Shown here in pieces: positions 1 to 9,107 of a DNA stretch of 64,000 nucleotides. The number at the start of each line of letters is the position of its first letter. Within the stretch, counting starts at the first letter, position 1. A model generated the notes under the pieces. It saw only the letters and a list, made by a program, of their open reading frames with translations, had not been told where the DNA came from and did not search any database. A program made the position numbers and the translations under genes. This DNA comes from CAVVNN01 sp963749605. Lineage in GTDB: Bacteria > Actinomycetota > Thermoleophilia > Solirubrobacterales > 70-9. The stretch covers positions 135,533 through 199,532 of the forward strand of contig CAVVNN010000003.1 of the NCBI GenBank assembly GCA_963749605.1. Direction: 5' to 3'.

Positions 1-2
1 TC

Positions 3-467
3 GAACGGAGCCACGCGGTCGAGTTCAGGGCGGTCGAGGGGGCGGCGGCCGGCGACGCCCTGCCCGACTTCGAGCGGCTGCGGGAGCAGCGGCGCGCCGC
101 GACCGGGCGCCCCCGCGAACGGCCGCCGGTCGCACTCGTCGCCGAGGCGGTGCGGCGTCTGACGGCAACCGGCGCGGTCGCCTTCTTCGAGATGCTGGTC
201 GATGGCAGTCCCGTCGCCTCCGACCTCTACCTGCTCGACCGGCCCGGGGCGCTGATGTGGCTGAGGGGCCTGAATCCGGCCTGGCAGCCGTTCCCCTGTG
301 GCCACCTCCTGCTCTGCTGGACCGCCGCTCGGCTCCGGCGCGAAGGGTATGAGGTGCTCGACATGGGCCGGGGCGACGAGCCGTACAAGTTCATCTTCGG
401 CGCCAGCGATCGGGTCCTGCTCAAGGCCGAAGTCCCGGCCGGGCGGCTGGCAGGCGCGATGGGCTAG
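3..467 (+). CDS. GNAT-fold acyltransferase (CelD/BioF2-like), 5' end missing
   Basis: The frame is open from the left edge and closes at TAG 465-467, so only the C-terminal 154 residues are visible. They match the second half of the CelD/BioF2-like GNAT family (FemAB-related). A strand pair runs around FFEMLVDGSPVASDLY, a helix around HLLLCWTAARLRREGY, and the family's closing signature is LDMGRGDEPYKFIFG. Family members transfer an acyl group from a CoA thioester in the cytoplasm and often sit near surface-polysaccharide genes. The substrate here is unknown. The stop overlaps the tail of the convergent STAND gene by a few bases. Confidence 0.75.
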   Translation, partial: ERSHAVEFRAVEGAAAGDALPDFERLREQRRAATGRPRERPPVALVAEAVRRLTATGAVAFFEMLVDGSPVASDLYLLDRPGALMWLRGLNPAWQPFPCGHLLLCWTAARLRREGYEVLDMGRGDEPYKFIFGASDRVLLKAEVPAGRLAGAMG

Positions 468-2587
468 TCGCCGGCGATCGGTGCGTCGGCAAGGCGCTGC
501 GGGCGGCGGCGCGAGTAGTACATCCGGACCGGCGGCAGGATCGCCCAGCGCAGCGCGCGTCGCAGCGCGCTTGCCTCGCGGATCTCTTCCCTGAGGCCGA
601 TGCTGCGCGCCTGCGCGATCGCTGCCGCGGCCACCTTGACGCCGTCCAGCGGTCGTCCGCCCAGCAGCTGCAGGCGCGCTTCGCTGATCGCGATTCGCAC
701 CTGCATCCGCTGGTCCTCGTACCGAATGGCGATGGCGCGTGAGCAGGCCAGCAGTTCGCCTGCCTGGGCGAACTCGCCGCGGTGCATCGTGACCTCCCCC
801 AGCATCTGCAGCGGATATGCCTTGACCCGCTCCCAGGGGATCGAGTCGGACAGCCGCTGGTGCTCAAGCGCCGCGGCTTCGCAGGCGTCCATCTCGCCGA
901 GGTACCAACGGCAGGCGGCTCGCAGATCCTGGAGGTCGACGAGGATGTGGCGGTCACCGGCGGCCTCGGCCAGCTCGTCGGCACCGTCGAGCAAGGCAAG
1001 CGCCTTTCGCGGTTCCCGGGAACGGTAGGCGACGTAGGCGGCCACCCGCCTCTGCCTGGCGGTTTCCCCCGGTAGCCCCGCGCGCTCGGCGGCAAGCTGC
1101 CCGAGGCTGAGCATCTCGCGGGCGGCCTCGAGTTCGCCGCGGATCGCGCAGTTCATCGTGCGGGCCGCCGAGGCTCGCGCTGCCCGCTGGAAGTTCTTGT
1201 CGCAGATCGCGCGTTTGTAGGCGAGGGTGGCGATCGCGATCCGGTCGTCGAACTTGCCGAGCGTGAAGAGGATGTCGAGTACCGACGTGAAGAGCGCGTG
1301 CAGCTCGTCACCCTTCCCTTCCGTGTGCAGCTCCTCCGCCACCACGGTGAACGCCCCGACGTGAGGAAGGGCGCCAGCCGCGTCCTCCCAGTCGGTGGAG
1401 AAGCGCTCGATGTAGTGCGCGGCGAGTCGCGAGGTGAAGGCCGCGGTATCCTCGCGCGAGGTGAGTGCGAGAGTCGCGTTTCTCACCCCTACACCGCACG
1501 TGAACAGGTTGGGCCGGTCCTTGAGGCGAACACAGGTGACGAGCCCCTCGGCCATCAGCTTGGTAAGCAGGAGCGCGACCTCGTCCTCGGACATGCGGGT
1601 CGCCACTGCAAGGTGCGCAGCGATTGCGTTGCCGCGCAGCAGGGCGCAGGCCGAGAGGATCGCGCGGGCGTTGGGCGAGAGTGACGTCAGGTGCTCCGCA
1701 AGCATCGCCTCGTCGTCGCCCCCGCCGCAGCGGGCCGCCTCCAGCCGTGCCTCGACCGAGTGCGGACTGCTCTCGAGTCCGTTGAGGAACGACATGATCA
1801 GGTGTGGGTTGCCGCCGAAGAGTTCGAGCATGCAGTCGAGGAAACCTTCGTCGCGAAGCTCCGGCACGCTGAGGCCCAGCCGGTCGGCTTCTTGGCGGAT
1901 CAGGCCGCGAGCCTCCTCGAGCGCGAGCTCGGTCAGCCGCACCCGCGGCGCGGGCAGCGCTCCGGGGCTGTTGACGGAGGCGATGACGAGTGAGTTTCGC
2001 GGCACCGTTTTCAGCAGCCTGATCAGGGCCTTCGAGTTCGCGTCGCCGGACAGCCTCAGGTTGTCGAGGAGCAGGACGGTGGGCTGCTCGGCGAGATGCG
2101 CGCGAATCGCGTCGAACTTTTCGTCCCGCGCGACCACCGACAGCGCGCGGTCGTCGGTGAGGATGCTGAGCGACCCGCACAGCTCGGTCAGGCTGGGGCA
2201 CCCGTCTTCGCATTCGATCCACACGAACGATCGCTTCCTGCGACGGTGCCGCTGTGGCCCCTTTCGTTCCTGCAGTCGGTATGCCAGCTCCGTCGCCGTG
2301 GCGCTCTTGCCGACTCCCACCTCGCCCTCGATCGAGACCACGCTCCCTCCCCCCTGCAACTTCTCCCGCGCCTCGGCGAGCTCTCCGACTCGGTTCACCA
2401 GGTCCGGGCGCGGCGGCAGCGCAAAGTCCTGCCGCTTGCGCACCTTCGGATCCTCATGAAGGGAAGCGCTTCGTCGGGTATCGCGCGCGGTCCAGAGGTT
2501 GACGAGAGCGGTTGCAAGCGTGACGACCACGGTGAACGCCCCTACCCAGACCCCCACCTGGATCCAGACCATGGCGCTATTCAGCAT
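464..2587 (-). CDS. Membrane-anchored STAND/AAA NTPase with TPR-like C-terminus
   Basis: About 707 residues. The ATG at 2587 is chosen because AGGAG lies 7 nt upstream on the minus strand; the frame itself stays open to 2722. Residues 7-31 form one transmembrane segment (VWIQVGVWVGAFTVVVTLAT). A P-loop NTPase follows, with Walker A GEVGVGKS at about 88-95 and Walker B TVLLLDNL at about 170-177. The second half is Ala/Leu/Arg-rich helical sequence of the kind seen in TPR sensors. STAND proteins act as ligand-triggered switches in regulation, cell death or phage defence. No effector domain is recognised besides the membrane anchor, so its output is unknown. Confidence 0.72.
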   Translation of the reverse strand: MLNSAMVWIQVGVWVGAFTVVVTLATALVNLWTARDTRRSASLHEDPKVRKRQDFALPPRPDLVNRVGELAEAREKLQGGGSVVSIEGEVGVGKSATATELAYRLQERKGPQRHRRRKRSFVWIECEDGCPSLTELCGSLSILTDDRALSVVARDEKFDAIRAHLAEQPTVLLLDNLRLSGDANSKALIRLLKTVPRNSLVIASVNSPGALPAPRVRLTELALEEARGLIRQEADRLGLSVPELRDEGFLDCMLELFGGNPHLIMSFLNGLESSPHSVEARLEAARCGGGDDEAMLAEHLTSLSPNARAILSACALLRGNAIAAHLAVATRMSEDEVALLLTKLMAEGLVTCVRLKDRPNLFTCGVGVRNATLALTSREDTAAFTSRLAAHYIERFSTDWEDAAGALPHVGAFTVVAEELHTEGKGDELHALFTSVLDILFTLGKFDDRIAIATLAYKRAICDKNFQRAARASAARTMNCAIRGELEAAREMLSLGQLAAERAGLPGETARQRRVAAYVAYRSREPRKALALLDGADELAEAAGDRHILVDLQDLRAACRWYLGEMDACEAAALEHQRLSDSIPWERVKAYPLQMLGEVTMHRGEFAQAGELLACSRAIAIRYEDQRMQVRIAISEARLQLLGGRPLDGVKVAAAAIAQARSIGLREEIREASALRRALRWAILPPVRMYYSRRRPQRLADAPIAGD

Positions 2588-2785
2588 CCCCGCGCTCCTG
2601 CATGCGGTTGAATCTTGCCGCACCATCTCGATTCTTGCGCTCACACGGCGATGACTCGCCGCCATGAGGGCCGACTCTACATGCGCAAAACAAGATTGGG
2701 AAGGATCGCAGGGCAGAGGCAAAGGGACGAGTTCCTATTGAGCAGGGAGCTAGTGATCGGAGGCCCCACCGCGCCATAAGGGGGA

Positions 2786-2907
2786 CGGAACCGCATCGGA
2801 GCCCTGCTGATCGGCCACTACGAGAACGCAAGCCTCGCTACGTCGGCAAAGTCGGCACCGGCTTCAGCGAGCGGGTCTTGGAGCAGCTCGCCACGAAACC
2901 CAGTTGA
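2786..2907 (+). pseudogene. Decayed ATP-dependent DNA ligase C-terminus (LigD-like)
   Basis: Two adjoining frames together read RIGALLIGHYEN (from 2792) and then KPRYVGKVGTGFSERVLEQL (from 2830), ending at TGA 2905-2907. This is the conserved OB-domain end of ATP-dependent DNA ligases used with LigD/Ku non-homologous end joining ('GALLVGYYDDGxLRYAGKVGTGF'). A frameshift near 2828-2830 separates the halves, and a TAA at 2777 blocks the frame upstream, so this is a relic of roughly 40 codons. No other ligase part is visible nearby. Confidence 0.7.
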
Positions 2908-2979
2908 GGTGAACTGTCGCACTGCGAACTCGTTTCGGTAGCAGTTTTCTGCGGTGATGGCTGCGACGAAGTTTCCCCC

Positions 2980-3189
2980 TCAACACCCCTCCGGCCGATG
3001 CCGGTTGTGCAACAGCCCCGCCCGCTTCCGCGCTTCCCACGTATCAATTCGCTGCAAGCATGCCTCCCTCCGCATCACCGCCGGCGACTGAGGTTGTGCT
3101 TCCGGACTGACAGCCCACTGCGCAAACACCCTCCAGGCCAAGACCACGACCACGACAACCACCGCGACGATGACCGCCCTCCGGCTCAC
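2980..3189 (-). CDS. Small single-pass membrane protein
   Basis: A 69-residue frame beginning at GTG 3189 (a longer GTG start at 3219 is possible). Residues 4-20 are almost pure Val/Ala/Ile after an SRR charge cluster, an N-in signal anchor. A short polar tail with Arg, Glu and one Cys follows. There is no recognisable family. It could be an orphan membrane peptide or a chance frame; the charge-then-hydrophobic layout is the only support. Confidence 0.35.
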   Translation of the reverse strand: MSRRAVIVAVVVVVVVLAWRVFAQWAVSPEAQPQSPAVMRREACLQRIDTWEARKRAGLLHNRHRPEGC

Positions 3190-3536
3190 GCCACCCAGCC
3201 TAGCTTCACCTCGGAGCACGCACCAACGCTAAGGATCGACTCGACCCCGAGCATCAAGCAGCACCTCTCGTTCCAGCTCTGACCTCCGCCGCCCCCCGGC
3301 CAACGCGCCGCCAGCCAATCGCACAGCGCGCACAAGCTCGCGGTGCCGGGCAACGCCCGCCGAGACACCGCCGCCCGCCTCCCTGGCCCGCCGTCCCTCG
3401 ACCCGCCACGACCGCCCCTCCGCACCGCTCAGCCCACCGCAAGACGCCGCCCCGCCCGCAGGTTACGCGCCTGCGGCGCGTGAGAGCGGGCGAACGGCTC
3501 CCGCGTCGGGCGGGAGCCACTGCGAAGGGAGCTCTC
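3190..3536. other. Non-coding spacer, nothing recognised
   Basis: About 350 bases of very high GC, C-rich on the plus strand. I see no family match, no RNA gene and no convincing promoter apart from the ribosome-binding site of the next gene (GAAGGGAG before 3537). Confidence 0.4.
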
Positions 3537-3785
3537 GTGAGCGATCGAGTTGCAGCGAACCAGCCTCGGCGAAGCGTCGGGCCCGGGCGTCCCTCGCCCG
3601 ACCTCGAGCGGGCCGCCTTCCTGCAGCGCCTCTCCCGCATGAGCGCGGAAGAGCGCCTGGAAGCGTCCCGCTTCGAGTTCACCGCTCGCCAGCGCACGCT
3701 TTGGATCGCCCGCTACAGGGACGAGGTTCCGATCGTCAACGACGAGTACGAGCACATCGCCCTGCAGCTGGCCGACCTCGATTAG
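3537..3785 (+). CDS. Small conserved-looking hypothetical protein
   Basis: 82 residues from GTG 3537, preceded by GAAGGGAG with 6 nt spacing, so this start is preferred to the open frame upstream. The C-terminal part (MSAEERLEASRFEFTARQRT, then a Trp-Ala-Arg-rich strand, EVPIVNDEY and LADLD) resembles short hypothetical proteins I associate with Solirubrobacterales. No catalytic motif or membrane segment is present. Function is unknown; it is probably a soluble helical protein. Confidence 0.6.
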   Translation: MSDRVAANQPRRSVGPGRPSPDLERAAFLQRLSRMSAEERLEASRFEFTARQRTLWIARYRDEVPIVNDEYEHIALQLADLD

Positions 3786-3892
3786 CTGGGCGCGCATCGC
3801 CCCTCAAGCTGGATTTGAAGTGGATCAAACTGCCCTGGCCCAAAACCAAGCCCTCAGTCGCCGCCTGAGACCTCGGCGAGACGCCGCCGCTT

Positions 3893-4345
3893 GTGATCGC
3901 CCACCCCGATCCACGCCTGCGCCGCACCCAGCGCTACCGTGAAGGAGTGGCCCGCACGCCCCTCCCGATCGCCTTCTACGATGCCGGCCGCCCCGTACGC
4001 GGCGAGACCCTCACCCTCGACGTCGGCGACAACCTGCTCATCCTCACAACCGCCTCTTCCGACCTCGGCCTCAACCTCCGCAACGTTTACGACGCCGCCG
4101 AGGGACGCGACGAGATCCAAGTCATCGACAACTACAAGATTTGCGGAAGGCACGGCCCACCAACGACACGCCTCCTGGCCACCTCCCCCGATCCCTCCTT
4201 CGAGCCGATCCCCCCCGACCGTCGCCCGCGCTGCCTCTACGACCACCTCGGCCGCTTCATCGAGCTTGCCCGCGCGGCCGGTTTCGAGCTGAGCATCGAA
4301 GGCGTCGACGCAGCCGCCCGCCAGCTCGATCCTGCCAGCGTCTGA
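3893..4345 (+). CDS. Hypothetical protein, about 150 residues
   Basis: Starts at GTG 3893, or possibly at GTG 3946, which has AAGGA directly in front. The translation has ordinary protein composition: LPIAFYDAGRPVRGETLTL, VGDNLLILTTASSDLGLNL, and an amphipathic C-terminal helix RFIELARAAGFELSIEGVD. The antisense frame over 3854-4432 is rich in Gly, Val and Glu, as antisense shadows are in GC-rich DNA, so the plus strand is preferred. No family is recognised. Confidence 0.5.
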   Translation: MIAHPDPRLRRTQRYREGVARTPLPIAFYDAGRPVRGETLTLDVGDNLLILTTASSDLGLNLRNVYDAAEGRDEIQVIDNYKICGRHGPPTTRLLATSPDPSFEPIPPDRRPRCLYDHLGRFIELARAAGFELSIEGVDAAARQLDPASV

Positions 4346-4543
4346 GCTCGCCAGCACGCTTCCTTCTCGTCCAGAGCGAACGCCTCGATCACGCGGGTCG
4401 GGGCGCCTGCTCGTGTGGCAAAGCAGGCGCACTAAGCAAAGTCAGTCTCCCTTCTTGTTTTGGCTCAAACCAGAAGTACCGACCTTGAGTCCTAAATTTT
4501 CAACTCTCCCACCCGGCGGCTCTATTCATTGATCGACTTGGGC

Positions 4544-4549
4544 TAGTCT
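4544..4549 (+). promoter_or_regulatory. Leaderless-type -10 box (TAGTCT) before the HD/GHKL gene
   Basis: TAGTCT fits TANNNT and ends 7 nt before ATG 4557, with no Shine-Dalgarno sequence between. That geometry is typical of actinobacterial leaderless transcripts that start at or next to the A of the ATG. No clear -35 is seen. Confidence 0.45.
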
Positions 4550-4556
4550 TCCACTA

Positions 4557-7500
4557 ATGGATACACACGGACAGGGAACGTGGCGACACACGAAGCTCTG
4601 GGCTGAGTTGAAGCGCCGCCAAGACACGCCATCGGAGATGCTTCGGGCAGTCATTGTCGGTGTTATGCCAGACATCGAGACCGTTTTGACAGACCGCGGC
4701 ACTTCCTCGGCTGATTTCACTCTCCATGACGCCTTCCATTCCTACCGCGTCGCGAACTTTATGGCCGACCTCGCCGGTCCTGACGTACTAGAACAGCTCG
4801 GCCCGCAAGACATTGCTCTGCTCTTGCTCAGTGCGTACGTCCACGATATTGGAATGACGCCACCCATGGCGAAGATCGATGGCCATCTCGCATTCATCCT
4901 TTCGGGTGACGCTTCGAGCTTGGGCGAACGTGACATTGAGTCACTGCAAGCCTGGCTGGACGATGAGTGGGACGGTATCACTCCGCCCATATCGCACGGT
5001 GCGCCTAGCGCGAATGAGCTGCGTCTCGCCAAACAGATGGTCGCAGGGTACATTCGACACCGGCACACCGATTGGAGTGCGGCGTGGATCCGGGGGCGCC
5101 TGCAAGCAACTCAAGAGCCGTACTCAGGATGGCTGGAGGATCTCGTTAGTCTTGCCAAGAGCCATCACTTCAACATAGACCAGCTAAGGTCTCACGCCTT
5201 CGATCCGCGACTCGTTGGATCGCCTGCGACGGTCGTCCACCTCCGTTACTGTGCCTGCTTACTCAGAGTTGCCGATGTACTGGACTTTGATCCAGAGCGC
5301 ACGCCACCGATCCTGTATCGCCACCGTGGCGTGAGTGACGGCAGCGCGATCTTTTGGCGCAAGGACCAGGAGCTTTCCTTTGAGCTGCAGGGCAGTCACA
5401 TTGTTCTCCACGCCCGACCTCTAGATGCCGCGGTTCATCACGCAATCGACATAACGGTACGTGACGTGAATAGAGAGCTACTACTGAGTCGAAGGCTTGC
5501 GGACGAGACCAATTTCCAGCACATGTCGGGCCGAGACGAGCCACTTCCCCATCGCTGGAGAATGGATACCACGGTGCGTTCGCTTATTACGCCCAGAAAC
5601 GACGCATATGAGTACATCAACGGGACCTTCCGCCCAAACCCACAACGCATGCTCGCTCTGCTTGGCGGCATTGAGCTATACGGATCACACGATGCGGCAG
5701 TGCGGGAGATCATCCAAAACGCCTTCGACGCGGTTCGTGAGCAGATAGCGCGAGAACGCCTACTTCAGCCTGAGCTATCAAGCGGGGAGACCCTTGACCG
5801 AATAGCCTCAGCCCACCGCGTGTCCCTGATATTCGAGGAAGCTGGTCCAGGGGAGTACCGGCTGAGCTGCCAAGACACGGGTACCGGTATGACGCGCGAC
5901 ATTATCCACAATCGTTTTCTGGTGGGAGGTATTTCCTCCAGCCATGAAGTCAGGGCTTTGGAACGAGCATGCGACGAGCGAGGCTTTTCGCTTGGCCGAA
6001 CGGCTCGGTTTGGTATCGGGGTACTGTCTTACTTCATACTTGGCAGGTATCTAACCGTACATACCCGTCGCTCTCTGGAGGCTGGGGATCCGGACGGTAT
6101 CGGTTGGACCTTTACGAGTGGCGGGCTAGATGATTTCGGTGAACTTAAGCGCCGCCCGGATCTGCAAAATGGCACTGAGATCGTGTTGGACCTTCGAGAG
6201 GATTTGGTCGGACCAGACCCAAGCGCATTCGCTAGCCATTTATCGGCATATCTGTCGACTATCGTAAGGCGATCTCCATGCGCGTTCGACTTCGAAGCTC
6301 CGGGCTTCGACTGTCCATCGATCTCAAGCTCTTGGGGGTGGGTTGACCGGTCCGCCGACATCAGGATGATTCTGCGTGGGTCGACAACTGACGAGTTCAG
6401 AGGGATCATGGGCAGCTACGGAATCGCTACAACGAAGAGGAAGAACTGGTTGCGTCGCCGCAAACAGCGCTATGCCGCGTATGAGGAAGATGCGGAGGAG
6501 CGACTTGAAACCCACACGTTCGAATGCCCCCTTCCCGGAGAACTGGGAAGCGCGCGAATCGTCATTGGGACCTTTCGCCTTCTCCCGGGCGCTTCCTTTG
6601 CGTACTTCGACCTCATCGACGAGTCGGTCGACACGTATCGATTGAAATCTCTTCCAACCGAGGACGGCGTGGTATCACGTGGCCAGATGACGATGAGTTG
6701 GAACGGCATGATGATAGATGCCGATTCTGCATCACGTTCAAGTGTGCACGTGAATACTGTCGCTGCAGTTGTTGAAATCGATTGGACTAGTGACACGGCC
6801 GGCCAGTTGGCTATTCACAGGCATAGCTTCAAACCAAGTCCCAAGGCGATTCGTGCGCTGCGTTGGCTCGAGAAGGAGATAACGAACCGTCGTCTTGAGA
6901 TCCTCGAGGAGGAGGGCGCAACCCTCCTTGCTCTCCTGAACAGGCGCATAGTTGATTCCCCGCCTGAGGAGTCAACGCCGCTGGCCTGGCCAGTTGAGGT
7001 TGGCAAGAGGAAGGTAGTTCTCAAACGTTTGGAAACCCCCACCGTCACGATTCCGAGATACGCGGACGGAGACAGATCAGCTTTGAGATGGAGGAGGGCG
7101 AAGGTCTGCGCGGCGCGTGACCTTAGCCTTGGAACTAGCGACGCCAACTATTATCGCAACATCTCTTGGAGTGGCACCCAATTTGGACCTACCTCGTTGG
7201 GTGTGATGGCCATCTCCGGAAAAGACAGAGCGGTTGTAGTTTGGGAGAACTTCAAAAGTAACCGGAGTCTAACGAGCGTTCCGCATTCCGCGGTCCCCTT
7301 TCCTCCTGCCTGGAGATCTCTTGCCGTCGTTCGGCCACGAACGAGATTCACAGGTGGAATCACTGAGTTCTTCAACGCAAATCATCCCCTAGTGCGCACC
7401 GTCGATAAAGAGGGATGGAAGTGGGCCGAGGGCGTCACCTTGGCTGAAAGAAACCCCGTTACTTATAGCGCTGACATGATGAAAACGCCTGGACGCGTTG

Positions 7501-7820
7501 CGGCTTGGCTCTTACACTGCATCAGCGGTGACGGCAGTATGCTGGAAGCGGTCGTCGAGGAGTCGCCTAGCCTTCTTGCCAACGCTTGGACTAAGATCGA
7601 CGGTCTCGGTGAGTACGACGAGATCTTATCTTGGAGCGAAGATGAATCTGAAGAAGAGGGCGCACTACTATCCATTCTCTCGCTGAGCCCAAGGAACTAT
7701 TACGGTTATGTAGGTCGAGAGGCTGAGCGTGAGTTTGCCGCCCGGTGCCCTTCCGTGGATGAGGCTTGGCGTCTGGTTGGCTGGAATGAAGACGATAGCC
7801 AGCCACGGCTTAAGCCGTAG
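4557..7820 (+). CDS. HD phosphohydrolase fused to HSP90-like (GHKL) ATPase
   Basis: 1087 residues. N-terminal HD domain: H61 (AFHSYRV), H96-D97 (AYVHDIGM), a His pair at 168-170 (IRHRH) and D240 (LRVADVLDF), the H-HD-H-D order of metal-dependent phosphohydrolases. From about 365 an HSP90-type GHKL ATPase follows: N-box REIIQNAFDAV (N388), G1 box DTGTGM (440-445) and G2 box ARFGIGVLSYF (484-494). The 450-residue C-terminus has no recognised domain. HSP90-like/HD combinations are known from bacterial conflict systems; a defensive role is inferred. GC content is visibly lower than in the flanks and AGA/ATA-type codons are present, which suggests horizontal acquisition. No dedicated partner gene adjoins it. 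Confidence 0.85.
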   Translation: MDTHGQGTWRHTKLWAELKRRQDTPSEMLRAVIVGVMPDIETVLTDRGTSSADFTLHDAFHSYRVANFMADLAGPDVLEQLGPQDIALLLLSAYVHDIGMTPPMAKIDGHLAFILSGDASSLGERDIESLQAWLDDEWDGITPPISHGAPSANELRLAKQMVAGYIRHRHTDWSAAWIRGRLQATQEPYSGWLEDLVSLAKSHHFNIDQLRSHAFDPRLVGSPATVVHLRYCACLLRVADVLDFDPERTPPILYRHRGVSDGSAIFWRKDQELSFELQGSHIVLHARPLDAAVHHAIDITVRDVNRELLLSRRLADETNFQHMSGRDEPLPHRWRMDTTVRSLITPRNDAYEYINGTFRPNPQRMLALLGGIELYGSHDAAVREIIQNAFDAVREQIARERLLQPELSSGETLDRIASAHRVSLIFEEAGPGEYRLSCQDTGTGMTRDIIHNRFLVGGISSSHEVRALERACDERGFSLGRTARFGIGVLSYFILGRYLTVHTRRSLEAGDPDGIGWTFTSGGLDDFGELKRRPDLQNGTEIVLDLREDLVGPDPSAFASHLSAYLSTIVRRSPCAFDFEAPGFDCPSISSSWGWVDRSADIRMILRGSTTDEFRGIMGSYGIATTKRKNWLRRRKQRYAAYEEDAEERLETHTFECPLPGELGSARIVIGTFRLLPGASFAYFDLIDESVDTYRLKSLPTEDGVVSRGQMTMSWNGMMIDADSASRSSVHVNTVAAVVEIDWTSDTAGQLAIHRHSFKPSPKAIRALRWLEKEITNRRLEILEEEGATLLALLNRRIVDSPPEESTPLAWPVEVGKRKVVLKRLETPTVTIPRYADGDRSALRWRRAKVCAARDLSLGTSDANYYRNISWSGTQFGPTSLGVMAISGKDRAVVVWENFKSNRSLTSVPHSAVPFPPAWRSLAVVRPRTRFTGGITEFFNANHPLVRTVDKEGWKWAEGVTLAERNPVTYSADMMKTPGRVAAWLLHCISGDGSMLEAVVEESPSLLANAWTKIDGLGEYDEILSWSEDESEEEGALLSILSLSPRNYYGYVGREAEREFAARCPSVDEAWRLVGWNEDDSQPRLKP

Positions 7821-8000
7821 TGTTGCAGACTCACCTTCGCCCTAGATCTGTCTTGCTAAATCAGGTGAAGTACGCGGCATACTTTGCGCAGCGCCCACAA
7901 TACTGTCGCTTCCGCGTGGTTGCGAGCACGCGCGCAGACGCGGCTCACGCTCTCGCTCCGGACGAAGAGCAGGCGCGCTCACGAGACGTGAGCCCTGGCT

Positions 8001-8789
8001 TCACGCCGAGCTCAGCCCCGCCGAGACCGCTGCGATGCTGTCGGCTGGTTCGCTCTCGCCGATCCCCGCCACGCACTCCGCGATCGCTTCGACCTCCCCC
8101 TCACCAAGCCGCTCAGGTCGCCCCCGCATCCACTCACGCAGCCGCGACCCATGAACAAACACACAGCGCCCGTCTTCGACCAAGCCTTCCGGAAAATCCG
8201 ACCAGAACACAACGACCGCCTGCACCCAAAGGCGCCGCCCGCTCCGCCGCTCGATGTCCTCCTTCAACGATGCAGCAGCCCCCAACGCCCGCGGCCTGAT
8301 CGACTCCCACGGCTTGTTGTCTTCCGGATCCAACCGCCGCTGCAAGTGCGGAACGCCATCGCGCATCTCGACCACCCCGGCGAGGTTTTTGGTCTCCAGC
8401 AAAAACACCCCAGCCCGACCCACCGCGATGTGGTCGTAGTTGCCGTGTCCGTTCTCGACGTCGTGGAACACGCGCCACCCCGCCCGCTCCAGCGGCCGCA
8501 GCTCCTTCTCCGTCTTGCGCTCCCCTTCGGCTCCCTCACGCCAGTGCTCGATATAGAAGGGAGGCGTATCTCGAAACTCGACCCATGCTGCGACACCGAG
8601 AGCGGTGAGCCCCCCGGCAAACCACGACAGCGGATTCCCGTCGGCAACGAAGACCACCATCCCGACCACGATCAATGGGCCGGAGAACGCAAAGCAGATC
8701 AACCGGATCTTCGCCCGCCATCGACGCCGACCTTGCCGATAGCGATCCGCCGCATAGCCGCCAGCCTGAGCCCGCCTCATCAAGTTCAT
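8001..8789 (-). CDS. NERD-domain membrane protein
   Basis: 262 residues from ATG 8789, with AGGGGG just upstream. A basic N-terminus leads into two membrane segments (LICFAFSGPLIVVGMVVFVA, then FAGGLTALGVAAWV). The NERD domain follows: GAEGERKTEKELRPL, GNYDHIAVGRAGVFLLETKN and VQAVVVFWSDFP. NERD (nuclease-related domain) proteins share the PD-(D/E)XK-like core: the Asp of YDHIAV and the E-x-K of LLETKN. They are thought to process nucleic acid. The gene converges on the HD/GHKL gene across a 180-bp gap in which I see nothing. Confidence 0.82.
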   Translation of the reverse strand: MNLMRRAQAGGYAADRYRQGRRRWRAKIRLICFAFSGPLIVVGMVVFVADGNPLSWFAGGLTALGVAAWVEFRDTPPFYIEHWREGAEGERKTEKELRPLERAGWRVFHDVENGHGNYDHIAVGRAGVFLLETKNLAGVVEMRDGVPHLQRRLDPEDNKPWESIRPRALGAAASLKEDIERRSGRRLWVQAVVVFWSDFPEGLVEDGRCVFVHGSRLREWMRGRPERLGEGEVEAIAECVAGIGESEPADSIAAVSAGLSSA

Positions 8790-8921
8790 GGCCCCCTATC
8801 GGCCAGAACTCACCAGGGCTGAACTAGGCACTCCCGGGCACAGGCGCCGAAGCCAGCAGGCTCCCAGTCGCTCGCCAAACCCCGCGCACACAGTCAACAC
8901 ACAGTCAACGAATAGCCGAGG

Positions 8922-9107
8922 ACGAATAACCGAGCACCCCTGAGCGCTCCATTTGACGTGTCTGGTTGTTGTGAATCCAGACACAAGTCAGATCGTCGGA
9001 ACGACCACCTCCCCGGCAGCGATTCATCGCTCGCCCACCAAGGAGGGAAGGGAAGCCGCAAGCGCCTCTCCTGAGCCTCGATCGACACAGAATCAAGGAG
9101 CAGGAAC
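8922..9107 (+). promoter_or_regulatory. Structured leader shared with the paralogue's leader at 25106-25291
   Basis: About 180 bp upstream of the start align closely with 25106-25291 before the paralogous gene, including CACAAGTCAGATCG-, GGAACGACCACCTCC- and GCAGCGATTCATCG-type blocks and the RBS AAGGAGCAGGAAC. Two hairpins can form in both copies. One is GGCAGCGA-TTCA-TCGCTCGCC, with a bulge at a different place in the other copy. The second is AGGAGGG/CTCTCCT here and AGGGAAGA/TCTTCCCT in the other copy. Preserved pairing with changed bases suggests a regulatory RNA leader. I do not recognise a known riboswitch class. Confidence 0.5.

Noticed and set aside
3854..4432. 192-codon minus-strand frame
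   Set aside because: Val/Gly/Glu-rich composition typical of an antisense shadow; the opposite frame reads like a normal protein.
8922..9107. Known c-di-GMP or other catalogued riboswitch
   Set aside because: Conserved core sequences of the classes I can recall are absent; only generic hairpins are seen.
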